6,614 nt of DNA from Pseudomonadota bacterium (GTDB taxonomy: Bacteria; Pseudomonadota; Gammaproteobacteria; Burkholderiales; Rhodocyclaceae). The stretch covers positions 1 to 6,614 of the forward strand of contig WRJU01000148.1 in the NCBI GenBank assembly GCA_009778425.1, in the 5' to 3' direction. Under the pieces are notes generated by a model. It saw only the letters and a program-made list of their open reading frames with translations. It did not search any database and was not told the origin of the DNA. Positions 1 to 6,448 of the stretch are shown here, in pieces. The position numbers were made by a program, and so were the translations under genes. The stretch's first letter is position 1. The number at the start of each line of letters is the position of its first letter.

Positions 1-51
1 TGAGAGGTCCCTGTTGGGCTCTTGCCGCCGGTGGGAGCGCCGATTCAACTT

Positions 52-57
52 GAGGAG
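52..57 (+). promoter_or_regulatory. ribosome binding site of the porin gene
   Basis: GAGGAG lies six bases upstream of the ATG at 64, an ideal Shine-Dalgarno position. It decides the start. The longer in-frame reading from 22 would add 14 residues before the signal peptide and has no such site in front of it. No promoter can be assigned because only 63 bases of upstream sequence are present. Confidence 0.85.
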
Positions 58-63
58 AACTAC

Positions 64-1278
64 ATGCAAAAGAAACTAATCGCGCTGGCTGTCGCCGGCT
101 TGTTGTCCGCCCCGGCTTTCGCGCAATCGAACGTAACCCTGTATGGCACGATCGACTACGGCTTTGTGTCGTTGGGTAGCAGCACCCGATATCACCAAAC
201 CGGTTACCAAGGTCAAGTTCCTGTATCCGAAAAATACAAAACCCGTAACGCCATCGACTCCGGCGTTTCCAAGGCCAACCGCATCGGCTTCCGGGGGACG
301 GAAGACCTGGGTAACGGCCTGAAGGCTGTGTTTGTGCTGGAAGAAGGCCTGAACGGTGACAATGATGCGATGCTGAAGGGCAACAATCGTCAATCCTACG
401 CTGGCTTGGCCGGTGCTTTCGGTACGGTCGCCTTTGGCCGTCAGTACACCCCGCAACACCTCTTCACCAGCGCCGTCGATCCTTTCGGCAAGAACGGCCT
501 TGGCGCAACCAACAACGTGCTGGTGCAAGACGCTCGCCTGAACAACCTGGCAGCCTACATTTCCCCGAGCTTTGGCGGCTTCAGCTTCATCGTTGGCTAC
601 ACCTTCAATGGTGCTCCTGTGGGGGCTCTTAGTAATACTGGCCAGGAAGCCATCGAAAACAAAGGTGATGTCCGCGTCTGGGCGATTGCGCCGAGCTTCA
701 CCTGGAACAATCTGTTCGTGGGCGCCAACTACCACACTGCTTCGCTGAAGGATCCTCACAAGCACATCGACCCCGTGAGCAACGGTATATTCAATGCCTA
801 TGATCTGTTTGCGTCGTATGACTTTGGCTTTGTCAAGGTGGGTTCCACGATCGGTCGCCGCACGACCAAGAGGAATGGCGTTGGCGGAGGTAATTGGGAT
901 AAGGATTCCAAGGTCACGCAATGGATGATCGGCGCGACCTTCAAGATCACCCCCAATGACGCGATCCTGACCTCCTACAGCCGTGCCAGCGAGAACAAGC
1001 TTTATAAAAATCAAGACGGTAAACCGACCTTGGGTCAGTGGGCCATCGGCTATGAGCATGCCCTTTCCAAGCGCACCGTCCTGTACTCGCAGTTTGCGGT
1101 ACAGAACCATAACAAAGCATATAAGGGTGAGGATGATTGGGGGCACGCTGGGTTCTATGGCTTTGGTGGCGTCGGCGGCGGTAATAAGGTAGGTAGCGTT
1201 GATAACGCTTACGGCTCCGGCGCGGAAGATGCCAAATATCGCCGTGGCTTCACCGTTGGCTTCCGCCACGACTTCTAA
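64..1278 (+). CDS. Gram-negative general porin (outer-membrane beta-barrel)
   Basis: The product is a 404-residue porin of the betaproteobacterial general-diffusion family, which forms trimeric outer-membrane channels for small hydrophilic solutes. Residues 1-20 are a classic signal peptide: basic start MQKK, a hydrophobic core, and an AFA cleavage site before QSNVTLYG. That opening strand is highly typical of the family. The body alternates amphipathic strands with Gly/Asn/Asp-rich turns, including conserved blocks such as NRIGFRGTEDLGNGLKAVF and AFGTVAFGRQ. The protein ends in GFTVGFRHDF, with the C-terminal Phe needed for recognition by the BAM assembly machinery. The length is normal for the family (about 350-420). 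A Gly-rich segment near residues 360-390 is probably a surface loop. The gene stands alone, with its own ribosome binding site and terminator, and appears to belong to the chromosome rather than to the element on its right. Substrate selectivity cannot be read from the sequence. Confidence 0.96.
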   Translation: MQKKLIALAVAGLLSAPAFAQSNVTLYGTIDYGFVSLGSSTRYHQTGYQGQVPVSEKYKTRNAIDSGVSKANRIGFRGTEDLGNGLKAVFVLEEGLNGDNDAMLKGNNRQSYAGLAGAFGTVAFGRQYTPQHLFTSAVDPFGKNGLGATNNVLVQDARLNNLAAYISPSFGGFSFIVGYTFNGAPVGALSNTGQEAIENKGDVRVWAIAPSFTWNNLFVGANYHTASLKDPHKHIDPVSNGIFNAYDLFASYDFGFVKVGSTIGRRTTKRNGVGGGNWDKDSKVTQWMIGATFKITPNDAILTSYSRASENKLYKNQDGKPTLGQWAIGYEHALSKRTVLYSQFAVQNHNKAYKGEDDWGHAGFYGFGGVGGGNKVGSVDNAYGSGAEDAKYRRGFTVGFRHDF

Positions 1279-1305
1279 TCGCAGCTTTTCCAGCGATTCA
1301 GTCTG

Positions 1306-1333
1306 AAAAAGGGCGCTTCGGCGCCCTTTTTTT
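1306..1333 (+). terminator. intrinsic terminator of the porin gene
   Basis: A GGGCGC stem (1311-1316) and GCGCCC (1321-1326) enclose a TTCG tetraloop. Five A precede the stem and seven T follow it. The A-run and T-run make it potentially bidirectional. It lies 27 bases after the porin stop, so it closes the porin as a single-gene unit. Confidence 0.93.
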
Positions 1334-1434
1334 ATGGGAATAAGCCCTGCACAGCCCGCTTTGTAAATAGAAATAACATCCAGCGAAGGCAAGCCCTTCA
1401 AGCGGACTTGTTTGGACATCTTCGAATGGGGATT

Positions 1435-1479
1435 TGGTGCCCTCGGCAGGATTCGAACCCGCGACCTTCGGTTTACAAA
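1435..1479 (-). other. orphan 3' half of tRNA-Thr(UGU); probable attachment site of a genomic island
   Basis: Read on the minus strand this is a perfect tRNA 3' half: anticodon loop UUUGUAA with anticodon UGU (plus-strand 1475-1477), 3' anticodon strand ACCGA, variable loop AGGTC, T stem GCGGG/CCTGC closing the loop TTCGAAT, acceptor strand CGAGGGC, A73 and an encoded CCA (1435-1437). A full tRNA would need TCGGT before the loop, then a D arm and GCCCTCG. None of these follows at 1480 and beyond, so the similarity stops at the edge of the anticodon loop. This is the pattern left when an element integrates into the 3' end of a tRNA gene. From the orientation, the porin side is old chromosome, the element runs rightward, and the intact tRNA-Thr should lie at its far end. 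The tRNA reading is seen directly; the att interpretation is inferred. Confidence 0.8.
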
Positions 1480-1587
1480 GACGCGGACTAGCAATTCTCT
1501 TCGATTCCAGATTGTTCTGTAAGTGTAAATAAATCAACCTGTTATGAAGAAATAAGCCTCATTGTTGTTCTATCAAATTCTCATATT

Positions 1588-1629
1588 TTGTGTAATTTTC
1601 TTGGCACGATTACACAGGAATTACACAAG
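1588..1629. repeat. cluster of TTACACA-type repeats, possible recombinase arm sites
   Basis: TTGTGTAATT (1588-1597) is exactly inverted as AATTACACAA (1619-1628). A further copy of ATTACACA begins at 1609, forming a tandem pair with the copy at 1620, 11 bases apart (about one helical turn). One inverted and two direct copies of a short motif, roughly 110 bases from the tRNA fragment, resemble arm-type sites of tyrosine recombinases or accessory-factor sites beside an att core. The repeats are seen in the sequence; their role is inferred. They could instead be an operator for an unrecognised gene. Confidence 0.45.
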
Positions 1630-1652
1630 GTTTTCAGCACCGAAAATCTGCA

Positions 1653-1907
1653 TCAGGCCGCCACCGGTTTTGAATGCGGCACGATCATGGCAAACGTAAT
1701 CTGGAGCATGAGGCTATCACATGTGAGGATTGCTGCGCCAACGGCAACAGTGTCATCGGGAAGTTGTGCCAGCATGGAAAGGGAAAGATGGAAAACTTGC
1801 GGCAGCCGACGACTGTCCTTGGCCTTTTGCACCTGCCTTTTTAGGTAGAGCCTTTCACCCTTAAACCATTCCGTTATCATTCCCTTAAACCTTTTGCCGT
1901 CACTCAT
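1653..1907 (-). CDS. doubtful small ORF of unknown function, divergent from the WYL regulator
   Basis: This is an 84-residue open frame that starts at an ATG (complement of 1905-1907) and faces away from the defence operon. The predicted protein opens with a short internal repeat (FKGMITEW then FKGER), a basic stretch, and a later hydrophobic section around AVGAAILTCDSLMLQITF. I do not recognise a family. For it being a gene: its 5' end abuts the AT-rich inverted repeat and the regulatory region it would share with the regulator gene. Against: no clear ribosome binding site, only weak third-position GC preference, and an overlapping open frame on the other strand. It may be a decayed gene remnant or chance. 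Confidence 0.22.
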   Translation of the reverse strand: MSDGKRFKGMITEWFKGERLYLKRQVQKAKDSRRLPQVFHLSLSMLAQLPDDTVAVGAAILTCDSLMLQITFAMIVPHSKPVAA

Positions 1908-1909
1908 GC

Positions 1910-1932
1910 ATTATCATCTTTTTGATGATAAT
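1910..1932. repeat. AT-rich perfect inverted repeat (9-bp arms), possible operator
   Basis: ATTATCATC (1910-1918) and GATGATAAT (1924-1932) are perfect inverted arms around a TTTTT spacer. It is not a convincing terminator, because the stem is AT-only at its ends and no T-run follows. It sits just upstream of the -35 element at 1954 and just outside the start of the divergent ORF, so a protein-binding site is the simplest reading. Confidence 0.45.
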
Positions 1933-1953
1933 AAAGCATTTTATAAGCACATA

Positions 1954-1982
1954 TTGACGGCGCATTTTGATGCACATATGAT
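1954..1982 (+). promoter_or_regulatory. sigma70-type promoter of the WYL-helicase operon
   Basis: TTGACG (1954-1959) and TATGAT (1977-1982) are separated by an optimal 17 bases, and each hexamer matches five of six consensus positions. Transcription would start near 1988-1990. That rules out the in-frame GTG at 1986 as start codon and leaves a short leader before the ATG at 2013. Confidence 0.75.
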
Positions 1983-1987
1983 GCCGT
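1957..1987. promoter_or_regulatory. putative autoregulatory operator overlapping the promoter
   Basis: ACGGC (1957-1961) and GCCGT (1983-1987) form an inverted repeat with 21 bases between the arms. It brackets the -35 and -10 elements almost exactly. Inside it, GATGC occurs twice, 11 bases apart (1969-1973 and 1980-1984). BrxR and CapW, characterised WYL regulators of defence operons, repress by binding imperfect inverted repeats in their own promoters. A dimer of the product at 2013-2900 binding here is therefore the natural hypothesis. Confidence 0.5.
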
Positions 1988-2012
1988 GAAAGAATGCATC
2001 TTATGTACAACC

Positions 2013-2900
2013 ATGACCACTGATCGACTACTAGAATTGACACAAGCGCAGTCCGACCGCCTCGCGTTCGTTGAGTTGCGCCTACGCTTCATGGGCGAGA
2101 TCCGCCGTCATGATTTGGTAACGCGCTTCGGCATCCAGGCAGCGGCGGCTACTCGGGACATTGCCCAGTACAAGGAACTGGCTCCGCGCAACATGGAATA
2201 CGACACCAAGGGCAAAGTCTACGTGCGGGCAGCGTGGTTCCTACCCCTGTTCGACTTCCCGGTCGAGCGCGTCTTTACCTGGCTGTTCCAAGGTTACGGC
2301 GATGGTGAGCCAATCCGCTGGAAGGGCGTGATAGCGGCGGAAGACTCCAGTTTGCCAGGCAAGGTCGATCTCGATCTGCTGTCGACCATTACGCGCGCCA
2401 TCTATCGTGGCGTTGCCGTCAAAGTCGCGTACCGTTCCTTGTCCAGTGGCCTGACGATGCGCGAAATCGTACCCTTCGCCCTGGCTGATAGCGGCCTGCG
2501 CTGGCATGTCAGGGCTTTCGACCGGCGTAGCGGCGAATTCCGCGACTTCGCCTTGGGTCGTTTCGACAGCGCCAACCTGTTGCCGGATGTCGTCGCCGAC
2601 CATGAACTGTCGGATCAGGACATTCAATGGAACCGTATCACTGAGTTGGAACTTGTACCGCACCCGGCCAACGTGCAGCACCCGGACACCATCGAGTCCG
2701 AGCACGGCATGGAAGGCGGCGTACTCAAGGTGCGCATCCGTGCGGCGATGGCTGGCTACCTGCTGCGTCGCTGGAATGTGGACTGCACCGAAGACCACAG
2801 CCTCAAGGGCAATGAATATCACCTGTGGCTACGCAATCGGCAGGCGCTTTACGGCGTCACCAATCTCATGCTCGCACCGGGATATGGCTCGTCAGAATAA
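2013..2900 (+). CDS. wHTH-WYL-WCX transcriptional regulator (BrxR/CapW-like)
   Basis: The 295-residue protein is a probable dimeric repressor of the defence operon it heads. Residues about 13-75 form a winged helix-turn-helix. The stretch RLRFMGEIRRHDLVTRFGI and the likely recognition helix near 42-58 (AAATRDIAQYKEL) are very like BrxR/CapW proteins. The WYL domain spans about 125-190, with core RWHVRAFD at 163-170, where W-H-V replaces the W-Y-L triad as in many defence-linked members. Residues about 212-295 form a WCX-like C-terminal domain. WYL domains are thought to sense a nucleic-acid or nucleotide ligand during infection and relieve repression; this is family knowledge. I chose the ATG at 2013 because the in-frame GTG at 1986 overlaps the promoter and would precede the predicted transcript start. 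No strong Shine-Dalgarno precedes either. The stop is 11 bases before the helicase start, so the two genes form an operon. Confidence 0.9.
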   Translation: MTTDRLLELTQAQSDRLAFVELRLRFMGEIRRHDLVTRFGIQAAAATRDIAQYKELAPRNMEYDTKGKVYVRAAWFLPLFDFPVERVFTWLFQGYGDGEPIRWKGVIAAEDSSLPGKVDLDLLSTITRAIYRGVAVKVAYRSLSSGLTMREIVPFALADSGLRWHVRAFDRRSGEFRDFALGRFDSANLLPDVVADHELSDQDIQWNRITELELVPHPANVQHPDTIESEHGMEGGVLKVRIRAAMAGYLLRRWNVDCTEDHSLKGNEYHLWLRNRQALYGVTNLMLAPGYGSSE

Positions 2901-2903
2901 GGA
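2898..2903 (+). promoter_or_regulatory. ribosome binding site of the helicase gene
   Basis: TAAGGA overlaps the regulator's TAA stop and lies eight bases before the GTG at 2912. It supports that GTG as the true start. The longer reading from 2825 would overlap the regulator by 76 bases and add 29 residues unlike the family. The spacing suggests translational coupling. Confidence 0.7.
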
Positions 2904-2911
2904 AACCGAAC

Positions 2912-5900
2912 GTGCTGAAGCTCGAACAAATCCAGAAGGACGCAGCCATTTCGGGTCTGGAACCCGGACAGGTGGTGCGCATCGTCACAACCGAACCTGT
3001 CGGCGATAGCGCACTTACCGTCTATTACAAGACCGCCGACGGCGCGCTACGCGAGCGAATGCTGTTCCGTACCGACGAAGCGAACCTGTCCCTGGCTGAG
3101 GCAGGCCGTCCGTGGGCGTTCGACGCGCCCGGTGAGGATTTCAAGCTCGCCGCTGAAGCTTACCGGATCAACCTTGCCTATCTGTTCGACCCAATGATGG
3201 CCGTCCACACCTCGAACGTGGAACCGTTGCCGCACCAGATTACGGCAGTGTATGAATCCATGCTGCCACGCCAGCCGCTGCGTTACGTGCTGGCCGACGA
3301 CCCCGGCGCGGGCAAAACCATCATGGCCGGGCTGTTCATCCGCGAATTGTTGATGCGCGCCGACGCTAGGCGCGTGCTGATCGTTGCGCCCGGTAGTCTG
3401 GTTGAACAGTGGCAGGACGAAATGGACGAGAAATTCGGGCTTTCATTCTCGCTGTTCTCGCGTGAAAAGGTCGAGGAATCTCGTAGCGGCAATCCTTTCG
3501 ATGACTTCGATTTACTGATCGCCCGCGTGGATCAATTGGCGCGCGCAGAAGAACTAAAAGACAAACTACGTCTCACGCAATGGGACTTGGTGGTGGTCGA
3601 TGAGGCCCACAAACTGTCTGCCAGCTATTCCGGCAACAAGATCAGCAAAACCAAGCGATTCCAACTCGGCGAGTTGTTGGGTTCCATCGCCCGCCATTTC
3701 CTGCTGATGACAGCCACGCCGCATAACGGCAAGGAAGAAGACTTTCAACTCTTCATGTCGCTGTTGGATGCCGACCGCTTCTACGGCAAGTTCCGCGATG
3801 GCGTCCACAAAGTGGACGTTGCCGACCTGATGCGCCGCATGGTCAAGGAAGACTTGCTCAAGTTTGATGGCACTCGGCTTTTCCCGGAGCGCCGCGCCTA
3901 CACCGCCAACTACAAACTTTCCGATCTGGAAGCAGCCTTGTACGCGGCGGTGACGGAGTATGTAAAAACCGAATTTGCCAAGGCCGACGAGTTGGCTGAT
4001 AGCGGTCGCAAGGGCAGAGTGGGGTTTGCTTTGACGGGGTTGCAGCGACGGCTGGCATCAAGCCCGGAGGCAATCTACCGATCCCTCGAACGCCGTTGCA
4101 AAAAACTCAAGCGCCGGGTCGAGGAAGAAAAGCTGCGCCAGCGCGGGCAGTTTCTGGCCGAAATGCTGACCGGAATGCCACAGTATGAAGCCCCAGAAGA
4201 CATCTGGGATCTGGCTGACGAATACTCCTCAGATAAATACGAGGACATCGAGGAGGAACTCGTCGATCAGGCCACCGCCGCGCAGACCATTACCGAACTC
4301 GAAGCAGAAATCACCGTCCTCGAAGGGCTGGAGGAGCAGGCACGGCAAATTGTTCATTCCAACCAGGATCGCAAATGGGATGAGCTTTCCAATTTGCTGC
4401 AAACGCCGGAGATGCGAGATGCCAATGGCCTTCAGCGCAAGCTCATTATTTTTACCGAGCACCGCGACACGTTGAACTACCTTGCGATAAAGATTCGCGG
4501 CGTGATTGGCGGCGGCGAGGATACCGTCGTGATGATTCACGGCGGCGTCAAGCGCGAAGAGCAGCGCAAGGTACAGGAGCAGTTCCGCAACGACCCGACG
4601 GTGCGTGTGCTGCTCGCCACCGACGCGGCGGGCGAAGGCGTGAACCTGCAAAATGCCAACCTGATGGTCAACTACGATCTGCCGTGGAACCCCAACCGCA
4701 TTGAACAACGTTTTGGCCGCATCCACCGCATCGGCCAGACAGAGGTTTGCTACCTCTGGAACATGGTCGCCTCCGGAACCCGGGAAGGCGATGTTTTCCA
4801 GATTCTGTTTGACAAGCTCGAAGTGGTCAGTAATGCGCTTGGTGGGCGCGTGTTCAATGTCCTCGGTGAAGCATTTGAGGAAAAGAGCCTCAAGGACTTC
4901 CTGATCGAAGCCATCCGCTACGGAGCTGATCCAGAGGTACATGCCCGTCAACGCGAGAAGGTCGAGGGCGTACTCGACATAGAACACCTCGAAAACATCC
5001 TCAAGCGCAACGCCTTGTGCGAAGAAGTGATGGACGAAAAGCGGCTGTTTGCCGTGAAGGAAGAAATGGAAAAGGCCGAGGCTCGCAAGCTCCAGCCATT
5101 CTTCATCCGCACCTTCTTCAATCAGGCTTTTGCAGCATTGGGAGGCGAATTGCGGCCCCGCGAGCAGGGTCGCTATGAAATCACCAACGTCCCCGCCATC
5201 ATCCGCGAGCGTGACCGGAGAATCACGGGGCGGGATCGCCGCAACACTGACCCGGTGCTGCGCCGCTACGAGCGCGTTTGTTTCGAGAAGCAGTACGTCC
5301 GGCTCATCCACCGCACAGGCAGCCCGATGGCCAGCTTGCTGCATCCGGGGCATCCGTTGATGCAGTCTGTCACCGACATCGTGCTGGAGCAGCATCGCAA
5401 CAAGCTCAAGCAAGGTGCGGTGTTAGTCGATCCGAGCGACATGGGTCTTAGCCCCAAGGTGCTGTTCCTCATCGACCATTCGGTCAAGGAAGGAAGCGAC
5501 CCCTCCCGCATTACCTCGCGCCGTATGCAGTTTGTCGAGATTGATGCAACGGGCAGCACCGTCAATGCTGGCTGGGCACCCCATCTGGATTTGGAGCCGC
5601 TGGCGGCAAGCGACATGGCACTGATCCAGGATATTCTGGCCGCGCCGTGGATTGCCAAGAATCTGGAGCACACGGCGCTGGCCTATGCCGGAAGCCACCT
5701 CGTACCCGAACACTTCGACGAAGTACGTTCCAGGCGCGAGAAGTTCGTGGACAAAACGCTTGCTGCCGTCCACGAGCGGCTGGTCAAGGAAATCAGTTTC
5801 TGGGAAGACCGTTACATCAAGCTGCAAGACGATCTGGCCGCAGGCAAGGACGTGCGCCTGACGCTGGAAAACGTGCGCCGCAGCATCGACGATCTCGTTG

Positions 5901-6448
5901 CGCGACGTGTGTCCCGCGAGAAAGAACTTCAGGCCATGCGCCGTGTCGTCTCGGCCACACCGGTTGTACTGGGCGGTGCGCTCGTCATCCCGGCGGGGCT
6001 GCTGATGCAACGCAAGAATCAGCCAGGATGGACGGCAAATGTCGATGCCCGTGAGCGTGTCGAGCGCATTGCCATGCAGGCCGTCATGGACGCCGAACGT
6101 GCGCTCGGTTATGAGGTCACTGATGTGTCGGCGCAGAAATGCGGATGGGACGTAACCAGTTTGCCAAAATCCGAGGACGGCGCACTGAAGACCTCGCGCC
6201 ACATCGAAGTAAAAGGCCGTGCCAAGGGCCAGTCCACAATCACAGTCACGAAGAACGAAATCCTCTACGGCCTGAACCAGTCCGGCAAGTTCATTCTGGC
6301 TGTCGTGCTGGTGGATGGGGACAAGATTGAAGGCCCGTTCTACGTTCGCCAGCCCTTCACCCAGGAGCCGGACTGGGCTGAAGCCAGCAAGAACCTTGAT
6401 CTGGGGCAGTTGCTGGCGCGTGCTGTTGCGCCGGGGGAGTTGCTGTGA
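2912..6448 (+). CDS. SNF2-family helicase with C-terminal DUF3883-like (PD-(D/E)XK-type) domain
   Basis: The 1178-residue protein is an ATP-driven double-stranded DNA translocase of the HepA/SNF2 class, fused to a nuclease-like domain. Motifs: PLPHQ near 106-109; Walker A DDPGAGKT at 129-136 (Lys135); DEAH box at 230-233; TAT motif III at 267-269; lobe 2 from LIIFTEH at 511; motif V around ATDAAGEGVNLQ (569-580); motif VI QRFGRIHRIGQ at 599-609. A charged, coiled-coil-prone insert (about 340-505) separates the lobes. Residues about 640-1040 are largely helical, with no motif I can name beyond HPGHPL at 811-816. The end (about 1045-1150) is DUF3883-like: D1080 in a GWDV segment, then E1099 and K1101 in IEVKG, the D...ExK arrangement of the restriction-endonuclease fold. 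Family members include DISARM DrmD-like proteins and helicases beside DUF1156 methyltransferases. All helicase motifs look intact, so the gene is probably functional. The exact system is undetermined. Confidence 0.93.
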   Translation: MLKLEQIQKDAAISGLEPGQVVRIVTTEPVGDSALTVYYKTADGALRERMLFRTDEANLSLAEAGRPWAFDAPGEDFKLAAEAYRINLAYLFDPMMAVHTSNVEPLPHQITAVYESMLPRQPLRYVLADDPGAGKTIMAGLFIRELLMRADARRVLIVAPGSLVEQWQDEMDEKFGLSFSLFSREKVEESRSGNPFDDFDLLIARVDQLARAEELKDKLRLTQWDLVVVDEAHKLSASYSGNKISKTKRFQLGELLGSIARHFLLMTATPHNGKEEDFQLFMSLLDADRFYGKFRDGVHKVDVADLMRRMVKEDLLKFDGTRLFPERRAYTANYKLSDLEAALYAAVTEYVKTEFAKADELADSGRKGRVGFALTGLQRRLASSPEAIYRSLERRCKKLKRRVEEEKLRQRGQFLAEMLTGMPQYEAPEDIWDLADEYSSDKYEDIEEELVDQATAAQTITELEAEITVLEGLEEQARQIVHSNQDRKWDELSNLLQTPEMRDANGLQRKLIIFTEHRDTLNYLAIKIRGVIGGGEDTVVMIHGGVKREEQRKVQEQFRNDPTVRVLLATDAAGEGVNLQNANLMVNYDLPWNPNRIEQRFGRIHRIGQTEVCYLWNMVASGTREGDVFQILFDKLEVVSNALGGRVFNVLGEAFEEKSLKDFLIEAIRYGADPEVHARQREKVEGVLDIEHLENILKRNALCEEVMDEKRLFAVKEEMEKAEARKLQPFFIRTFFNQAFAALGGELRPREQGRYEITNVPAIIRERDRRITGRDRRNTDPVLRRYERVCFEKQYVRLIHRTGSPMASLLHPGHPLMQSVTDIVLEQHRNKLKQGAVLVDPSDMGLSPKVLFLIDHSVKEGSDPSRITSRRMQFVEIDATGSTVNAGWAPHLDLEPLAASDMALIQDILAAPWIAKNLEHTALAYAGSHLVPEHFDEVRSRREKFVDKTLAAVHERLVKEISFWEDRYIKLQDDLAAGKDVRLTLENVRRSIDDLVARRVSREKELQAMRRVVSATPVVLGGALVIPAGLLMQRKNQPGWTANVDARERVERIAMQAVMDAERALGYEVTDVSAQKCGWDVTSLPKSEDGALKTSRHIEVKGRAKGQSTITVTKNEILYGLNQSGKFILAVVLVDGDKIEGPFYVRQPFTQEPDWAEASKNLDLGQLLARAVAPGELL
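6433..6439 (+). promoter_or_regulatory. possible ribosome binding site for an ORF overlapping the helicase stop
   Basis: GGGGGAG lies eight bases before an ATG at 6448 that overlaps the helicase TGA by one base (TGATG). The spacing is right for coupled translation, but the motif lies inside helicase codons and may be chance. Confidence 0.3.

Larger units (their letters stand above)
1480..2012. other. long AT-rich intergenic region without a convincing gene
   Basis: About 530 bases separate the tRNA fragment from the regulator gene. The first part (about 1500-1660) is visibly richer in A and T than the genes around it. The region holds a cluster of TTACACA-type repeats (1588-1629), a direct repeat of CCCTTAAACC (1858-1867 and 1882-1891), an AT-rich inverted repeat (1910-1932), and the promoter and putative operator of the downstream operon (1954-1987). 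Short open frames on both strands overlap between 1588 and 1907. Only the minus-strand one is listed, and with low confidence. Confidence 0.6.

Noticed and set aside
1360..1479. TTTGTAAA (1360-1367) as an inverted partner of TTTACAAA in the tRNA fragment (1472-1479)
   Set aside because: An eight-base AT-rich match at this distance is expected by chance, and the right copy is explained by the tRNA anticodon loop.
76..1494. 472-codon open frame on the minus strand across the porin
   Set aside because: It is the shadow of the porin in a codon-biased gene. The porin has a signal peptide, a ribosome binding site, a terminator and family motifs, and the antisense frame runs through the tRNA fragment.
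1435..1510. Complete, functional tRNA gene
   Set aside because: The bases after the anticodon loop do not pair with ACCGA, and there is no D arm or 5' acceptor strand, so only the 3' half is present.
1588..1848. 86-codon plus-strand frame in the intergenic region
   Set aside because: It has no ribosome binding site, begins within the TTACACA-type repeat cluster, has a Cys/Ser/Arg-rich unnatural composition, and overlaps the slightly more plausible minus-strand frame.
1986..2012. GTG at 1986 as start of the WYL regulator
   Set aside because: It lies only four bases after the -10 hexamer and before the expected transcript start. The extra nine residues do not resemble the family's N-terminus.
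2037..2042. TTGACA as a second -35 element inside the regulator gene
   Set aside because: No -10-like hexamer lies 16-18 bases downstream, and it falls within conserved codons.
2825..2911. Longer helicase reading from the ATG at 2825
   Set aside because: It would overlap the regulator by 76 bases and add 29 residues unlike the family. The GTG at 2912 has TAAGGA at the right distance and starts with the family-like LKLEQIQ.
4229..5413. 394-codon minus-strand frame inside the helicase
   Set aside because: The helicase is intact with all motifs in the plus frame. This frame has no start signal and no recognisable domain, so it is a GC-driven shadow.
5423..6202. 259-codon minus-strand frame inside the 3' part of the helicase
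   Set aside because: Same reason: it is antisense to a continuous conserved coding region and has no recognisable product.
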